Shown here piece by piece: positions 55,304 to 63,230 of a DNA stretch of 64,000 bases (position 1 is its first letter; each line of letters begins with the position of its first letter). A model generated the notes under the pieces. That model did not search any database. It saw only the letters and a program-made list of their open reading frames with translations, and was not told where the DNA came from. Source of the stretch: Kluyvera sp046569695 (GTDB lineage Bacteria > Pseudomonadota > Gammaproteobacteria > Enterobacterales > Enterobacteriaceae); assembly GCF_046569695.1 (NCBI RefSeq), contig NZ_JBKHUI010000003.1:1-64000 (forward strand), read 5' to 3'. The position numbers and the translations under genes were made by a program.

Positions 55304-55867
55304 CTATCGCGTGAGGAAGTTTGCCAGTAGCGCGTGGCCCTGCTCGCTGAGAATGCTTTCCGGGTGGAACTGCACCCCTTCCAGATCCCATTCACGGTGG
55401 CGAATACCCATAATTTCCCCCGTTTCGCTGCGGGCCGTTACCTCAAAGCAGTCGGGCAACGTTGCGGGATCGATCAGCAGTGAATGGTAGCGTGTCACGG
55501 TAAGTGGATTATTCAGGCCGCGGAACACGCCCTGCTGCTGATGGGTAATCGGCGAGGTTTTGCCGTGCATCACTTTCTCGGCACGAACAATTCGCGCACC
55601 GAATGCCTGAGCAATCGCCTGATGGCCCAAGCAGACGCCCAGCAGCGGTGTTTTACCCGCATAGCGGCGAATAGCATCAAGGGAGATACCGGCTTCATCC
55701 GGCGTGCAGGGGCCCGGGGAAATCACGATTTTGTCTGGGGAGAGCGCGTCGATGTCATCAAGGGTGATGTCATCATTACGTTTGACCGTAACGCTGGTAC
55801 CTAGCTCACAGAAATACTGGTAGAGGTTCCAGGTAAAGGAATCGTAGTTATCAATCAGCAGGATCAT
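55304..55867 (-). CDS. pabA: aminodeoxychorismate synthase, glutamine amidotransferase component
   Basis: A 187-residue class I amidotransferase that gives ammonia to PabB for 4-amino-4-deoxychorismate, a folate precursor. The triad is visible: Cys79 (LLGVCLGHQ) and the late His and Glu in VQFHPESIL. The start is the ATG at 55867 (MILLIDNYDS); five upstream in-frame residues are not family-supported. It lies 84 bases upstream of argD and directly follows ppiA with no fic-yhfG. Confidence 0.96.
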   Translation of the reverse strand: MILLIDNYDSFTWNLYQYFCELGTSVTVKRNDDITLDDIDALSPDKIVISPGPCTPDEAGISLDAIRRYAGKTPLLGVCLGHQAIAQAFGARIVRAEKVMHGKTSPITHQQQGVFRGLNNPLTVTRYHSLLIDPATLPDCFEVTARSETGEIMGIRHREWDLEGVQFHPESILSEQGHALLANFLTR

Positions 55868-55953
55868 GGCGGCTCCGGTCATTCAATCTGCCGCCATTCT
55901 ACCAACTTTAGTGACGGGGCGGCAGCCTCATGCCAGATGCCGCCCCGTACTGA

Positions 55954-56526
55954 TTACGGCAGGACTTTCGCAGAGAGGATCACAATCGGCTTGGACGGCA
56001 CATTCTGGTACGGCCCAACGTTGTGAGTCGGCACCTGGGCAATTTTGTCTGCCACGTCCATCCCTTTCACAACCTTACCAAATACCGCGTAGCCAAAGTC
56101 ACGCTGGCCGTGATCCAGGAAGGCGTTATCCGCGACGTTGATAAAGAACTGGCTGGTTGCGCTGTCCTTGTCAGCGGTACGCGCCATTGCAATGGTGCCG
56201 CGGGTGTTGCGCAGGCCATTGTCAGCTTCGTTTTTGATCGGTGGATTCGGCTGCTTCTGCTGCATCTGTTCGTTGAAACCGCCGCCCTGAACCATAAAGC
56301 CCGGGATCACGCGGTGGAACGTGGTGTTGTTATAAAAGCCGCTATTAACGTATTTCAGGAAGTTTTCAACGGAGACCGGCGCCTTCTGGCTATCCAGCTG
56401 CAACTCGATGTTGCCAGCAGAAGTGGTCAGCAGCACGTGCGGATCGTTTTTCGCCGCTAACGCCGCAGGCGCAACCGCAGAGAGTGCAAACACAGCCGCC
56501 ATGGCCGCCAGAGTGGATTTGAGCAT
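55954..56526 (-). CDS. ppiA: periplasmic peptidyl-prolyl cis-trans isomerase A (cyclophilin)
   Basis: A 190-residue cyclophilin with a cleavable signal peptide (MLKSTLAAMAAVFALSAVAP, cleavage after ALA at about residue 24) and the cyclophilin core (FHRVIPGFMVQGGGF, TNRGTIAMART-like block). It helps periplasmic protein folding. It diverges from tsgA across an interval containing a perfect CRP site. CRP control of ppiA is known in E. coli. Confidence 0.97.
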   Translation of the reverse strand: MLKSTLAAMAAVFALSAVAPAALAAKNDPHVLLTTSAGNIELQLDSQKAPVSVENFLKYVNSGFYNNTTFHRVIPGFMVQGGGFNEQMQQKQPNPPIKNEADNGLRNTRGTIAMARTADKDSATSQFFINVADNAFLDHGQRDFGYAVFGKVVKGMDVADKIAQVPTHNVGPYQNVPSKPIVILSAKVLP

Positions 56527-56666
56527 GAGAATTCCTTTAACGGTGCAGTAGAGAAAGCAAGTGGCTTGATTCTAAAGAGGGATAGCCCCTCAGGCCAGTG
56601 CTTTACTAAAGTTTACGCGGCTGAAACGGTTAATAATGATCAGGGTAAGAATGTGCTGATTTCATT

Positions 56667-56684
56667 ATGTGATCTAGATCACAT
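56667..56684. promoter_or_regulatory. perfect CRP-binding palindrome between ppiA and tsgA
   Basis: ATGTGATCTAGATCACAT is an 18-base perfect palindrome containing both consensus half-sites, TGTGA and TCACA, at the required six-base spacing. It lies 141 bases upstream of ppiA and 120 bases upstream of tsgA, so it could serve either gene. The rest of the 278-base interval shows no protein gene. Confidence 0.88.
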
Positions 56685-56804
56685 TGAAAAATGTAATAAG
56701 AGAGCACTTGCGTAATAAAACTATTAATACGTCACGCCAATGACTAAAATCTGCTCGCTCAGCGCAGAGTCAATGCGCTTTACACAACTATTCACAGGCC
56801 AGTC

Positions 56805-57986
56805 ATGACTAACAGCAACCGTACCAAGCTCACATGGATCAGCTTTTTCTCCTACGCCCTTACCGGCGCGTTGGTAATTGTCACCGGGATGGTGATGGGA
56901 AATATCGCCGATTACTTTAATCTGCCCGTTTCCAGCATGAGTAACACCTTTACCTTCCTGAACGCAGGGATCCTGATCTCTATCTTCCTCAATGCCTGGC
57001 TGATGGAAATTGTGCCGCTGAAAACCCAGCTGCGCTTCGGCTTTATTTTGATGGTGCTGGCGGTTATCGGGCTGATGACCAGCCATAGCCTGGCGCTGTT
57101 CTCTGCGGCAATGTTCGTGCTTGGCCTGGTCAGCGGGATCACCATGTCGATTGGTACCTTCCTGATCACCCATATGTATGAAGGTCGCCAGCGCGGCGCG
57201 CGTCTGCTGTTTACCGACTCCTTCTTCAGCATGGCCGGGATGATCTTCCCGATGCTCGCCGCCTGGCTGCTGGCACGTACCATTGAGTGGTACTGGGTTT
57301 ACGCCTGCATCGGCCTCATCTATGTTGCTATCTTCGTACTGACCCTCGGCTGTGAATTCCCGGTTCTGGGTAAAAAAGCGCAAACCAGCGACCAGCCGGT
57401 AGTGAAAGAAAAATGGGGCATCGGCGTGCTGTTCCTGTCCATCGCTGCACTGTGCTACATCCTCGGCCAGCTGGGCTTCATCTCCTGGGTACCGGAATAC
57501 GCTAAAGGTCTGGGCATGAGCCTGAACGACGCGGGCCAGCTGGTCAGCGATTTCTGGATGTCCTATATGTTCGGTATGTGGGCCTTCAGCTTTATTCTGC
57601 GCTTCTTCGACCTGCAGCGTATTCTGACCGTTCTGGCCGGTATCGCGACCGTGATGATGTACCTGTTCAACCACGGCGAGCCGCAGCATCTGGTCTGGTT
57701 CATCCTGACTCTGGGCTTCTTCTCCAGCGCTATCTATACCTCCATCATTACACTGGGTTCGCTGCAAACTAAAATCGCCTCACCAAAACTGGTTAACTTT
57801 GTCCTGACCTGCGGCACCATCGGCACCATGCTGACCTTCGTGGTCACCGGCCCTATCGTTGCCCATAGCGGCCCTCTGGCGGCGCTGACAACGGCAAATG
57901 GTCTGTACGCCGTGGTGTTTGTGATGTGTCTTATCCTCGGCTTTGTGAGCCGTCATCGCCAGCATGCGGCGAGCGCGTCTCACTAA
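56805..57986 (+). CDS. tsgA: TsgA major-facilitator-superfamily transporter
   Basis: A 393-residue inner-membrane protein with about 12 hydrophobic segments and an MFS layout of two six-helix halves. It begins MTNSNRTKLTWISFFSYAL. In Salmonella tsgA was found through effects on selenite and tellurite growth, but the substrate is not settled. It lies upstream of nirB on the same strand, as in E. coli, separated by REP sequence and the nir promoter. Confidence 0.95.
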   Translation: MTNSNRTKLTWISFFSYALTGALVIVTGMVMGNIADYFNLPVSSMSNTFTFLNAGILISIFLNAWLMEIVPLKTQLRFGFILMVLAVIGLMTSHSLALFSAAMFVLGLVSGITMSIGTFLITHMYEGRQRGARLLFTDSFFSMAGMIFPMLAAWLLARTIEWYWVYACIGLIYVAIFVLTLGCEFPVLGKKAQTSDQPVVKEKWGIGVLFLSIAALCYILGQLGFISWVPEYAKGLGMSLNDAGQLVSDFWMSYMFGMWAFSFILRFFDLQRILTVLAGIATVMMYLFNHGEPQHLVWFILTLGFFSSAIYTSIITLGSLQTKIASPKLVNFVLTCGTIGTMLTFVVTGPIVAHSGPLAALTTANGLYAVVFVMCLILGFVSRHRQHAASASH

Positions 57987-58057
57987 TCTGCCTCGCCCCT
58001 TTTCGCCGTGAAAAGGGGCGCATTTCCTTCCTCCAGATGCTGCGCCACCTTTCCGTT

Positions 58058-58132
58058 GTAGGCCGGATAAGCGAAGCGCCATCCGGCAATGTGCCGCAGA
58101 GCGCCGGATGGCGCTTCGCTTATCCGGCCTAC
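58058..58132. repeat. REP-type element: perfect 30-bp inverted repeat
   Basis: The left arm (58058-58087, starting GTAGGCCGGATAAGCGAAGC) is the exact reverse complement of the right arm (58103-58132). The spacer is AATGTGCCGCAGAGC. It resembles paired REP units of enterobacteria and probably marks the end of the tsgA transcript. The remainder of 57987-58389 carries the nirB promoter region. Confidence 0.93.
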
Positions 58133-58288
58133 AGGAGGTGGACTGAGGATGCCTAAAACCTCTTTCAAAGCTAACAAACATCCCCCCTCTCCTTTCGCCG
58201 ATTTTTCACTCTTTTCGCTCAAAAAATAAACACCACATAAAGTTGAGTATTTTCCGCAACTTACAAAAACACTTAAAAATCATAACTC

Positions 58289-58304
58289 TACTCATTAAGG
58301 GGTA
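58289..58304 (+). promoter_or_regulatory. NarL/NarP site of the nirB promoter
   Basis: TACTCATTAAGGGGTA has the 7-2-7 inverted-heptamer arrangement of NarL/NarP sites. Its centre is 28 bases upstream of the FNR-site centre, which places it at -69.5 if the start point is 58366, the same position as in E. coli nirB. Confidence 0.8.
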
Positions 58305-58317
58305 GGTAAAGGCTAAA

Positions 58318-58331
58318 TTGATTTGTATCAA
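58318..58331 (+). promoter_or_regulatory. FNR site of the nirB promoter
   Basis: TTGATTTGTATCAA is a perfect TTGAT-N4-ATCAA FNR box. A TAAGGT -10-like hexamer follows at 58353-58358, and the implied start at about 58366 puts the FNR site at -41.5, a class II activator position. nirB should therefore be anaerobically induced, with nitrate or nitrite enhancement through NarL/NarP. Confidence 0.9.
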
Positions 58332-58389
58332 TAATCCCAATAGCTGAATCGTTAAGGTAGGCAGTATTAGAATAGAAATCGAGGCAAAA

Positions 58390-60933
58390 ATGAGCAAAGT
58401 CAGACTCGCAATTATCGGTAACGGCATGGTCGGCCACCGCTTTATCGAGGATCTTCTCGATAAGTCCGACGCAGGCCAGTTCGATATCACCGTCTTCTGT
58501 GAAGAACCCCGCATCGCCTACGACCGCGTCCACCTCTCCTCCTACTTCTCTCACCACACGGCAGAAGAGCTGTCACTGGTGCGCGAAGGCTTCTATGAGA
58601 AGCACGGCGTGAAGGTACTGGTCGGCGAACGCGCTATAACCATCAACCGTAAAGAGAAGGTGATCCACTCCAGCGCAGGCCGTACCGTCTTTTATGACAA
58701 GCTGATTATGGCGACCGGCTCCTATCCGTGGATCCCGCCAATCAAAGGGTCTGAAACTCAGGACTGCTTCGTTTACCGTACCATTGAAGATCTAAACGCC
58801 ATTGAAGCCTGTGCTCGCCGTAGCAAACGCGGTGCGGTAGTCGGCGGCGGCCTGCTCGGCCTCGAAGCAGCAGGCGCGCTGAAAAACCTCGGCGTGGAAA
58901 CCCACGTGATTGAATTCGCCCCAATGCTGATGGCTGAACAGCTCGATCAGATGGGCGGCGAACAGCTCAAGCGTAAAATTGAAAGCATGGGTGTGAAAGT
59001 TCACACCAGCAAAAACACCAAAGAGATTGTCCAGGAAGGCGAAAACGGCCGTAAGACCATGCGCTTTGCCGACGGCAGCCAGCTGGAAATCGACTTTATC
59101 GTCTTCTCCACCGGTATTCGCCCACGCGACAAGCTGGCTACCCAGTGTGGCCTGGAAGTCGGCCAGCGCGGCGGTATCCTGATTAACGACAGCTGCCAGA
59201 CCTCTGACCCGGATATCTACGCAATCGGCGAATGCGCCAGCTGGAAAAACCGCGTCTACGGCCTGGTCGCGCCGGGTTATAAAATGGCGCAGGTCGCCGT
59301 TGACCATATCCTTGGTACACCAAACGCCTTCCAGGGCGCGGACATGAGCGCCAAGCTGAAGCTGCTGGGCGTAGACGTCGGTGGTATCGGCGATGCCCAC
59401 GGCCGCACACCGGGCGCGCGCAGCTATGTCTACCTCGACGAAAGCAAAGAAGTCTATAAACGCCTGATCGTAAGCGCAGACAACAAAACCCTGCTCGGCG
59501 CGGTACTGGTTGGTGATACCAGCGACTATGGCAACCTGTTGCAACTGGCGCTGAACGCTATCGAACTGCCGGAAAACCCGGATTCACTGATCCTGCCAGC
59601 TCACGCCAGCGGCGGTAAACCGTCTATCGGCGTCGATAAACTGCCGGACAGCGCGCAAATTTGCTCCTGCTTTGACGTCTCCAAAGGCGACCTGATTGCC
59701 GCTATCAACAAAGGCTGCCACACCGTTGCAGCACTGAAAGCCGAAACCAAAGCCGGGACCGGCTGCGGCGGCTGTATTCCGCTGGTGACCCAGGTGCTGA
59801 ACGCCGAGCTGGCGAAACAGGGCATCGAAGTGAACCACAGCCTGTGTGAACACTTCGCCTTTACCCGTCAGGAGCTGTATCACCTGATCCGCGTAGAAGG
59901 CATCAAAACCTTCGACGAGCTGCTGGCAAAATACGGCAAAGGCTACGGTTGTGAAGTCTGTAAACCAACCGTCGGTTCTCTGCTGGCCTCCTGCTGGAAC
60001 GAATACATCCTGAAGCCGCAGCATACGCCGCTGCAGGACAGCAACGACAACTTCCTGGCAAACATCCAGAAAGACGGCACCTACTCCGTGATCCCACGTT
60101 CTGCGGGCGGTGAAATCACCCCGGAAGGTCTGGTGGCCGTAGGCCGTATCGCGAGTGAGTTCAACCTGTACACCAAAATCACCGGTTCCCAGCGTATTGG
60201 CCTGTTCGGTGCGCAGAAAGATGACCTGCCGGAAATCTGGCGTCAGCTGATTGAAGCTGGCTTTGAAACCGGTCATGCCTATGCCAAGGCGCTGCGTATG
60301 GCGAAAACCTGCGTAGGGAGCACCTGGTGCCGTTATGGCGTGGGTGACAGCGTAGGCTTCGGCGTAGAGCTGGAAAACCGCTACAAGGGCATCCGTACGC
60401 CGCATAAGATGAAGTTTGGCGTCTCCGGCTGTACCCGCGAATGTGCGGAAGCTCAGGGTAAAGATGTCGGTATTATCGCCACCGAGAAAGGCTGGAACCT
60501 CTACGTTTGCGGTAACGGCGGGATGAAACCGCGCCATGCAGACCTGCTGGCCGCTGACCTCGATCGCGATACGCTGGTGAAATACCTCGACCGCTTCATG
60601 ATGTTCTACATCCGCACCGCCGATAAGCTGACGCGTACCGCGCCGTGGCTGGATAACCTGGAAGGCGGTATTGACTACCTGCGTTCCGTTATCATCGACG
60701 ACAAACTGGGGCTGAACCAGCACCTGGAAGAAGAGATCGCCCGTCTGCGCGAAGCATTTGCCTGCGAATGGACCGAGACCGTAAACGACCCGGCCGCCCA
60801 GGTACGCTTCAAACACTTTATCAACAGCGAACAACGTGACCCGAACGTTCAAATCGTGGCAGAACGTGCCCAGCACCGCCCTGCTACGCCGTATGAACGT
60901 ATTCCGGTCACTCTGGTGGAGGAAAACGCATGA
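58390..60933 (+). CDS. nirB: NADH-dependent nitrite reductase, large subunit
   Basis: An 847-residue cytoplasmic enzyme reducing nitrite to ammonia. It has an FAD domain (LAIIGNGMVGHRFIEDLL), an NAD domain (GAVVGGGLLGLEAAGAL, about 153-169), a BFD-like [2Fe-2S] domain (SCFDVSKGD, GTGCGGCIP) and ferredoxin-like and sirohaem/[4Fe-4S] domains with the ligand motifs CVGSTWC and CTREC. Its stop overlaps nirD as ATGA. The next enzyme gene, cysG, makes its sirohaem. Confidence 0.98.
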   Translation: MSKVRLAIIGNGMVGHRFIEDLLDKSDAGQFDITVFCEEPRIAYDRVHLSSYFSHHTAEELSLVREGFYEKHGVKVLVGERAITINRKEKVIHSSAGRTVFYDKLIMATGSYPWIPPIKGSETQDCFVYRTIEDLNAIEACARRSKRGAVVGGGLLGLEAAGALKNLGVETHVIEFAPMLMAEQLDQMGGEQLKRKIESMGVKVHTSKNTKEIVQEGENGRKTMRFADGSQLEIDFIVFSTGIRPRDKLATQCGLEVGQRGGILINDSCQTSDPDIYAIGECASWKNRVYGLVAPGYKMAQVAVDHILGTPNAFQGADMSAKLKLLGVDVGGIGDAHGRTPGARSYVYLDESKEVYKRLIVSADNKTLLGAVLVGDTSDYGNLLQLALNAIELPENPDSLILPAHASGGKPSIGVDKLPDSAQICSCFDVSKGDLIAAINKGCHTVAALKAETKAGTGCGGCIPLVTQVLNAELAKQGIEVNHSLCEHFAFTRQELYHLIRVEGIKTFDELLAKYGKGYGCEVCKPTVGSLLASCWNEYILKPQHTPLQDSNDNFLANIQKDGTYSVIPRSAGGEITPEGLVAVGRIASEFNLYTKITGSQRIGLFGAQKDDLPEIWRQLIEAGFETGHAYAKALRMAKTCVGSTWCRYGVGDSVGFGVELENRYKGIRTPHKMKFGVSGCTRECAEAQGKDVGIIATEKGWNLYVCGNGGMKPRHADLLAADLDRDTLVKYLDRFMMFYIRTADKLTRTAPWLDNLEGGIDYLRSVIIDDKLGLNQHLEEEIARLREAFACEWTETVNDPAAQVRFKHFINSEQRDPNVQIVAERAQHRPATPYERIPVTLVEENA

Positions 60934-61256
60934 GCCAGTGGGTAAATATCTGCAAGATTGACGCGATCCTGCCAGCAACAGGCGTCTGTGCACTGCTGGG
61001 TAACCAGCAAGTTGCCGTGTTCCGTCCGTATGCCGACAACCAGGTCTTCGCCATCAGCAACATCGACCCATTCTTCGAGTCGAGCGTGCTGTCACGCGGC
61101 CTGATTGCTGAACATCAGGGCGAACTATGGGTGGCAAGTCCGCTGAAAAAACAGCGCTTCCGCCTGCGTGACGGCCTGTGCATGGAAGACGAAAATCATT
61201 CCGTCGCTCATTACGAGGTTCGCGTCAAAGACGGCCAGGTACAGATCAAGGCCTGA
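60930..61256 (+). CDS. nirD: NADH-dependent nitrite reductase, small subunit
   Basis: A 108-residue Rieske-fold subunit. The CxH and CxxH ligand motifs of true Rieske proteins are absent (positions are filled by NIDPFFESS-type sequence), as in E. coli NirD, so it carries no iron-sulfur cluster. It is needed for NirB activity. It overlaps nirB by four bases. In E. coli nirC follows, but here only 127 bases separate it from cysG. Confidence 0.96.
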   Translation: MSQWVNICKIDAILPATGVCALLGNQQVAVFRPYADNQVFAISNIDPFFESSVLSRGLIAEHQGELWVASPLKKQRFRLRDGLCMEDENHSVAHYEVRVKDGQVQIKA

Positions 61257-61383
61257 TCGTTCTCGGCATAAGTAATATTAAAAACTATGACCTTAGGGGG
61301 GGTAACAGCGGGAAAAATCGTATATTACATACAATAACTGCTGTTATCCTTACCCACATTTACCTATTCCGTGAGGTTACCCC

Positions 61384-62757
61384 TTGGATCACTTACCCAT
61401 TTTTTGCCAACTGCGCGATCGCGACTGTTTGCTGGTCGGCGGCGGTGATGTCGCCGAGCGTAAAGCGCGGCTGTTACTGGACGCAGGCGCTCGCCTGACG
61501 GTAAACGCACGGGATTACGTTCCGCAGTTCCACGTCTGGTCGGAGGCTGGCATGTTGACGCTGGTGCAGGGTGATTTCCAACCCGCGCTGCTCGACCCAT
61601 GCTGGCTGGCGATTGCCGCAACCGATGATGACGTGGTGAACCAGCAGGTCAGCGATGCGGCCGAAGCGCGGCGCATCTTCTGCAACGTGGTCGATGCGCC
61701 GAAAGCGGCGAGCTTTATCATGCCGTCGATTATCGACCGCTCACCGCTGATGGTCGCAGTCTCTTCCGGCGGCACCTCACCGGTGCTGGCGCGTCTGCTA
61801 CGCGAGAAGCTGGAAGCGCTGCTGCCGCAGCATCTGGGACAGGTTGCCTCCTATGCCGGACAACTGCGCACACAGGTGAAGAAAAAGTTCGCAACGATGG
61901 GCGAGCGTCGTCGTTTCTGGGAAAAGCTGTTTGAGAATGACCGTCTGGCACAATCGCTAGCCAACCAGGATCAGCAGGCCATTGATGACACCACAGAACA
62001 GCTGCTGAACACGCCGCTGGATCACCGCGGCGAAGTGGTGCTGGTTGGCGCCGGTCCGGGCGATGCCGGGCTGCTGACGCTAAAAGGTCTGCAGCAGATC
62101 CAACAGGCAGACGTGGTGGTTTATGACCGCCTGGTCTCCGACGATATTATGAATCTGGTTCGCCGCGACGCGGACCGCGTATTTGTGGGTAAACGTGCAG
62201 GCTACCACTGCGTACCTCAGGAAGAGATTAACCAGATCCTGCTGCGCGAAGCCCAGCAGGGCAAGCGAGTAGTGCGTCTGAAAGGCGGCGACCCGTTCAT
62301 TTTTGGCCGCGGCGGCGAAGAGCTGGAAACGCTGTGCCACGCCGGCATTCCCTTCTCCGTCGTACCGGGCATTACCGCCGCCTCTGGCTGTTCCGCCTAT
62401 TCCGGTATTCCGCTGACCCACCGCGATTACGCCCAGAGCGTGCGCCTGGTTACCGGGCACTTGAAAACCGGCGGCGAGTTGGACTGGGAAAACCTGGCGG
62501 CTGAAAAGCAGACGCTGGTGTTTTACATGGGGCTGAATCAGGCCGCTACCATCCAGCAAAAGCTGATTGAACACGGTATGCAGGCAGACATGCCGGTGGC
62601 TATCGTCGAGAACGGTACCGCGATTAACCAGCGCGTAGTGGATGGGCAACTGTCCCAGCTTGGCGAACTGGCTGAGCAGATGGCAAGCCCGGCGCTGATT
62701 ATCGTCGGCCGCGTAGTGGGTCTGCGCAGCAAGCTGAACTGGTTCTCAAACCATTAA
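61384..62757 (+). CDS. cysG: sirohaem synthase CysG
   Basis: A 457-residue trifunctional enzyme, the E. coli length. The N-terminal precorrin-2 dehydrogenase/ferrochelatase half has the NAD loop LLVGGGDVAERKA and the SSGGTSPVLARLLRE block with the regulatory serine. The C-terminal uroporphyrinogen III methyltransferase half contains VGAGPGDAGLLTLKG and VRLKGGDPFIFGRGGEE. The start is TTG with GAGG seven bases upstream; there is no ATG at the equivalent place. It supplies sirohaem for NirB and sulfite reductase. Confidence 0.97.
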   Translation: MDHLPIFCQLRDRDCLLVGGGDVAERKARLLLDAGARLTVNARDYVPQFHVWSEAGMLTLVQGDFQPALLDPCWLAIAATDDDVVNQQVSDAAEARRIFCNVVDAPKAASFIMPSIIDRSPLMVAVSSGGTSPVLARLLREKLEALLPQHLGQVASYAGQLRTQVKKKFATMGERRRFWEKLFENDRLAQSLANQDQQAIDDTTEQLLNTPLDHRGEVVLVGAGPGDAGLLTLKGLQQIQQADVVVYDRLVSDDIMNLVRRDADRVFVGKRAGYHCVPQEEINQILLREAQQGKRVVRLKGGDPFIFGRGGEELETLCHAGIPFSVVPGITAASGCSAYSGIPLTHRDYAQSVRLVTGHLKTGGELDWENLAAEKQTLVFYMGLNQAATIQQKLIEHGMQADMPVAIVENGTAINQRVVDGQLSQLGELAEQMASPALIIVGRVVGLRSKLNWFSNH

Positions 62758-62765
62758 GTTCATTG

Positions 62766-62796
62766 GGCGCTATTCCGCTCTGGATAGCGCCTTTTT
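62766..62796 (+). terminator. intrinsic terminator after cysG
   Basis: GGCGCTAT (62766-62773) pairs with ATAGCGCC (62784-62791) over a ten-base loop and is followed by TTTTTATAA. It ends the nirBD-cysG unit. The AT-rich 190 bases that follow (62797-62986) hold only the upstream region of yhfL. Confidence 0.88.
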
Positions 62797-62986
62797 ATAA
62801 CACCTTAAATCGCTTTCCCCGTAATAATTAGCCATTCTTAAATCTTCATTTAGTTAATTACACGATTGAGTCAATTGACTTACTTATTGCATTTCGCGTT
62901 ATATATCCACGGCCTAATTCAAACGTGTTTATAAAGCATATGGAATTATGCATATATAAAATCATTTAATTTATAGGGATTATAAA

Positions 62987-63160
62987 ATGAAAAACATGCT
63001 TAAAGTCGCGGCGTTGCTGCTCGCAGTATCCACCATGACCGCCTGCACCGGCAGCATCCAGAACAAAAACAACAACTGTTCGTACGACTATTTATTACAC
63101 CCAGCCATTTCTATTTCTAAAATGATTGGCGGTTGTGGCGATACGGCAGCAGTAAAATAA
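62987..63160 (+). CDS. yhfL: small predicted lipoprotein YhfL
   Basis: A 57-codon gene reading MKNMLKVAALLLAVSTMTAC and ending in the block NNNCSYDYLLHPAISISK plus a short GGCGDTAAVK tail. The first 20 residues are a lipoprotein signal with an MTAC lipobox, so Cys20 is the predicted lipidated residue. The C-terminal half strongly resembles E. coli YhfL, while the middle is variable. The ribosome site is AGGGA, eight bases upstream. Function is unknown. Confidence 0.92.
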   Translation: MKNMLKVAALLLAVSTMTACTGSIQNKNNNCSYDYLLHPAISISKMIGGCGDTAAVK

Positions 63161-63185
63161 TTAAAAATCTATTTATATAGAAAAT

Positions 63186-63214
63186 AAAAAACCGGGAAAT
63201 ATCCCGGTTTTTTA
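63186..63214. terminator. bidirectional terminator between yhfL and trpS
   Basis: AAAAACCGGGA (63186-63196) pairs with TCCCGGTTTTT (63202-63212) across AATAT. A- and T-runs on both sides let it serve both converging genes. Confidence 0.92.
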
Positions 63215-63230
63215 TTTATCGAGGCGACTA

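Noticed and set aside
56724..57767. 347-codon open frame opposite tsgA
   Set aside because: It is very rich in Gln, His, Asp and Glu, as expected for the complement of a membrane-protein gene. No domain is visible.
59584..60993. 469-codon open frame opposite nirB
   Set aside because: It lies entirely antisense to a well-supported nitrite reductase gene, has no recognisable motif, and overlaps nirD as well.
61178..61498. Frame across the nirD-cysG gap considered as a nirC remnant
   Set aside because: The translation is a shifted frame of the nirD end and cysG start, with none of the hydrophobic pattern or motifs of formate/nitrite channels.
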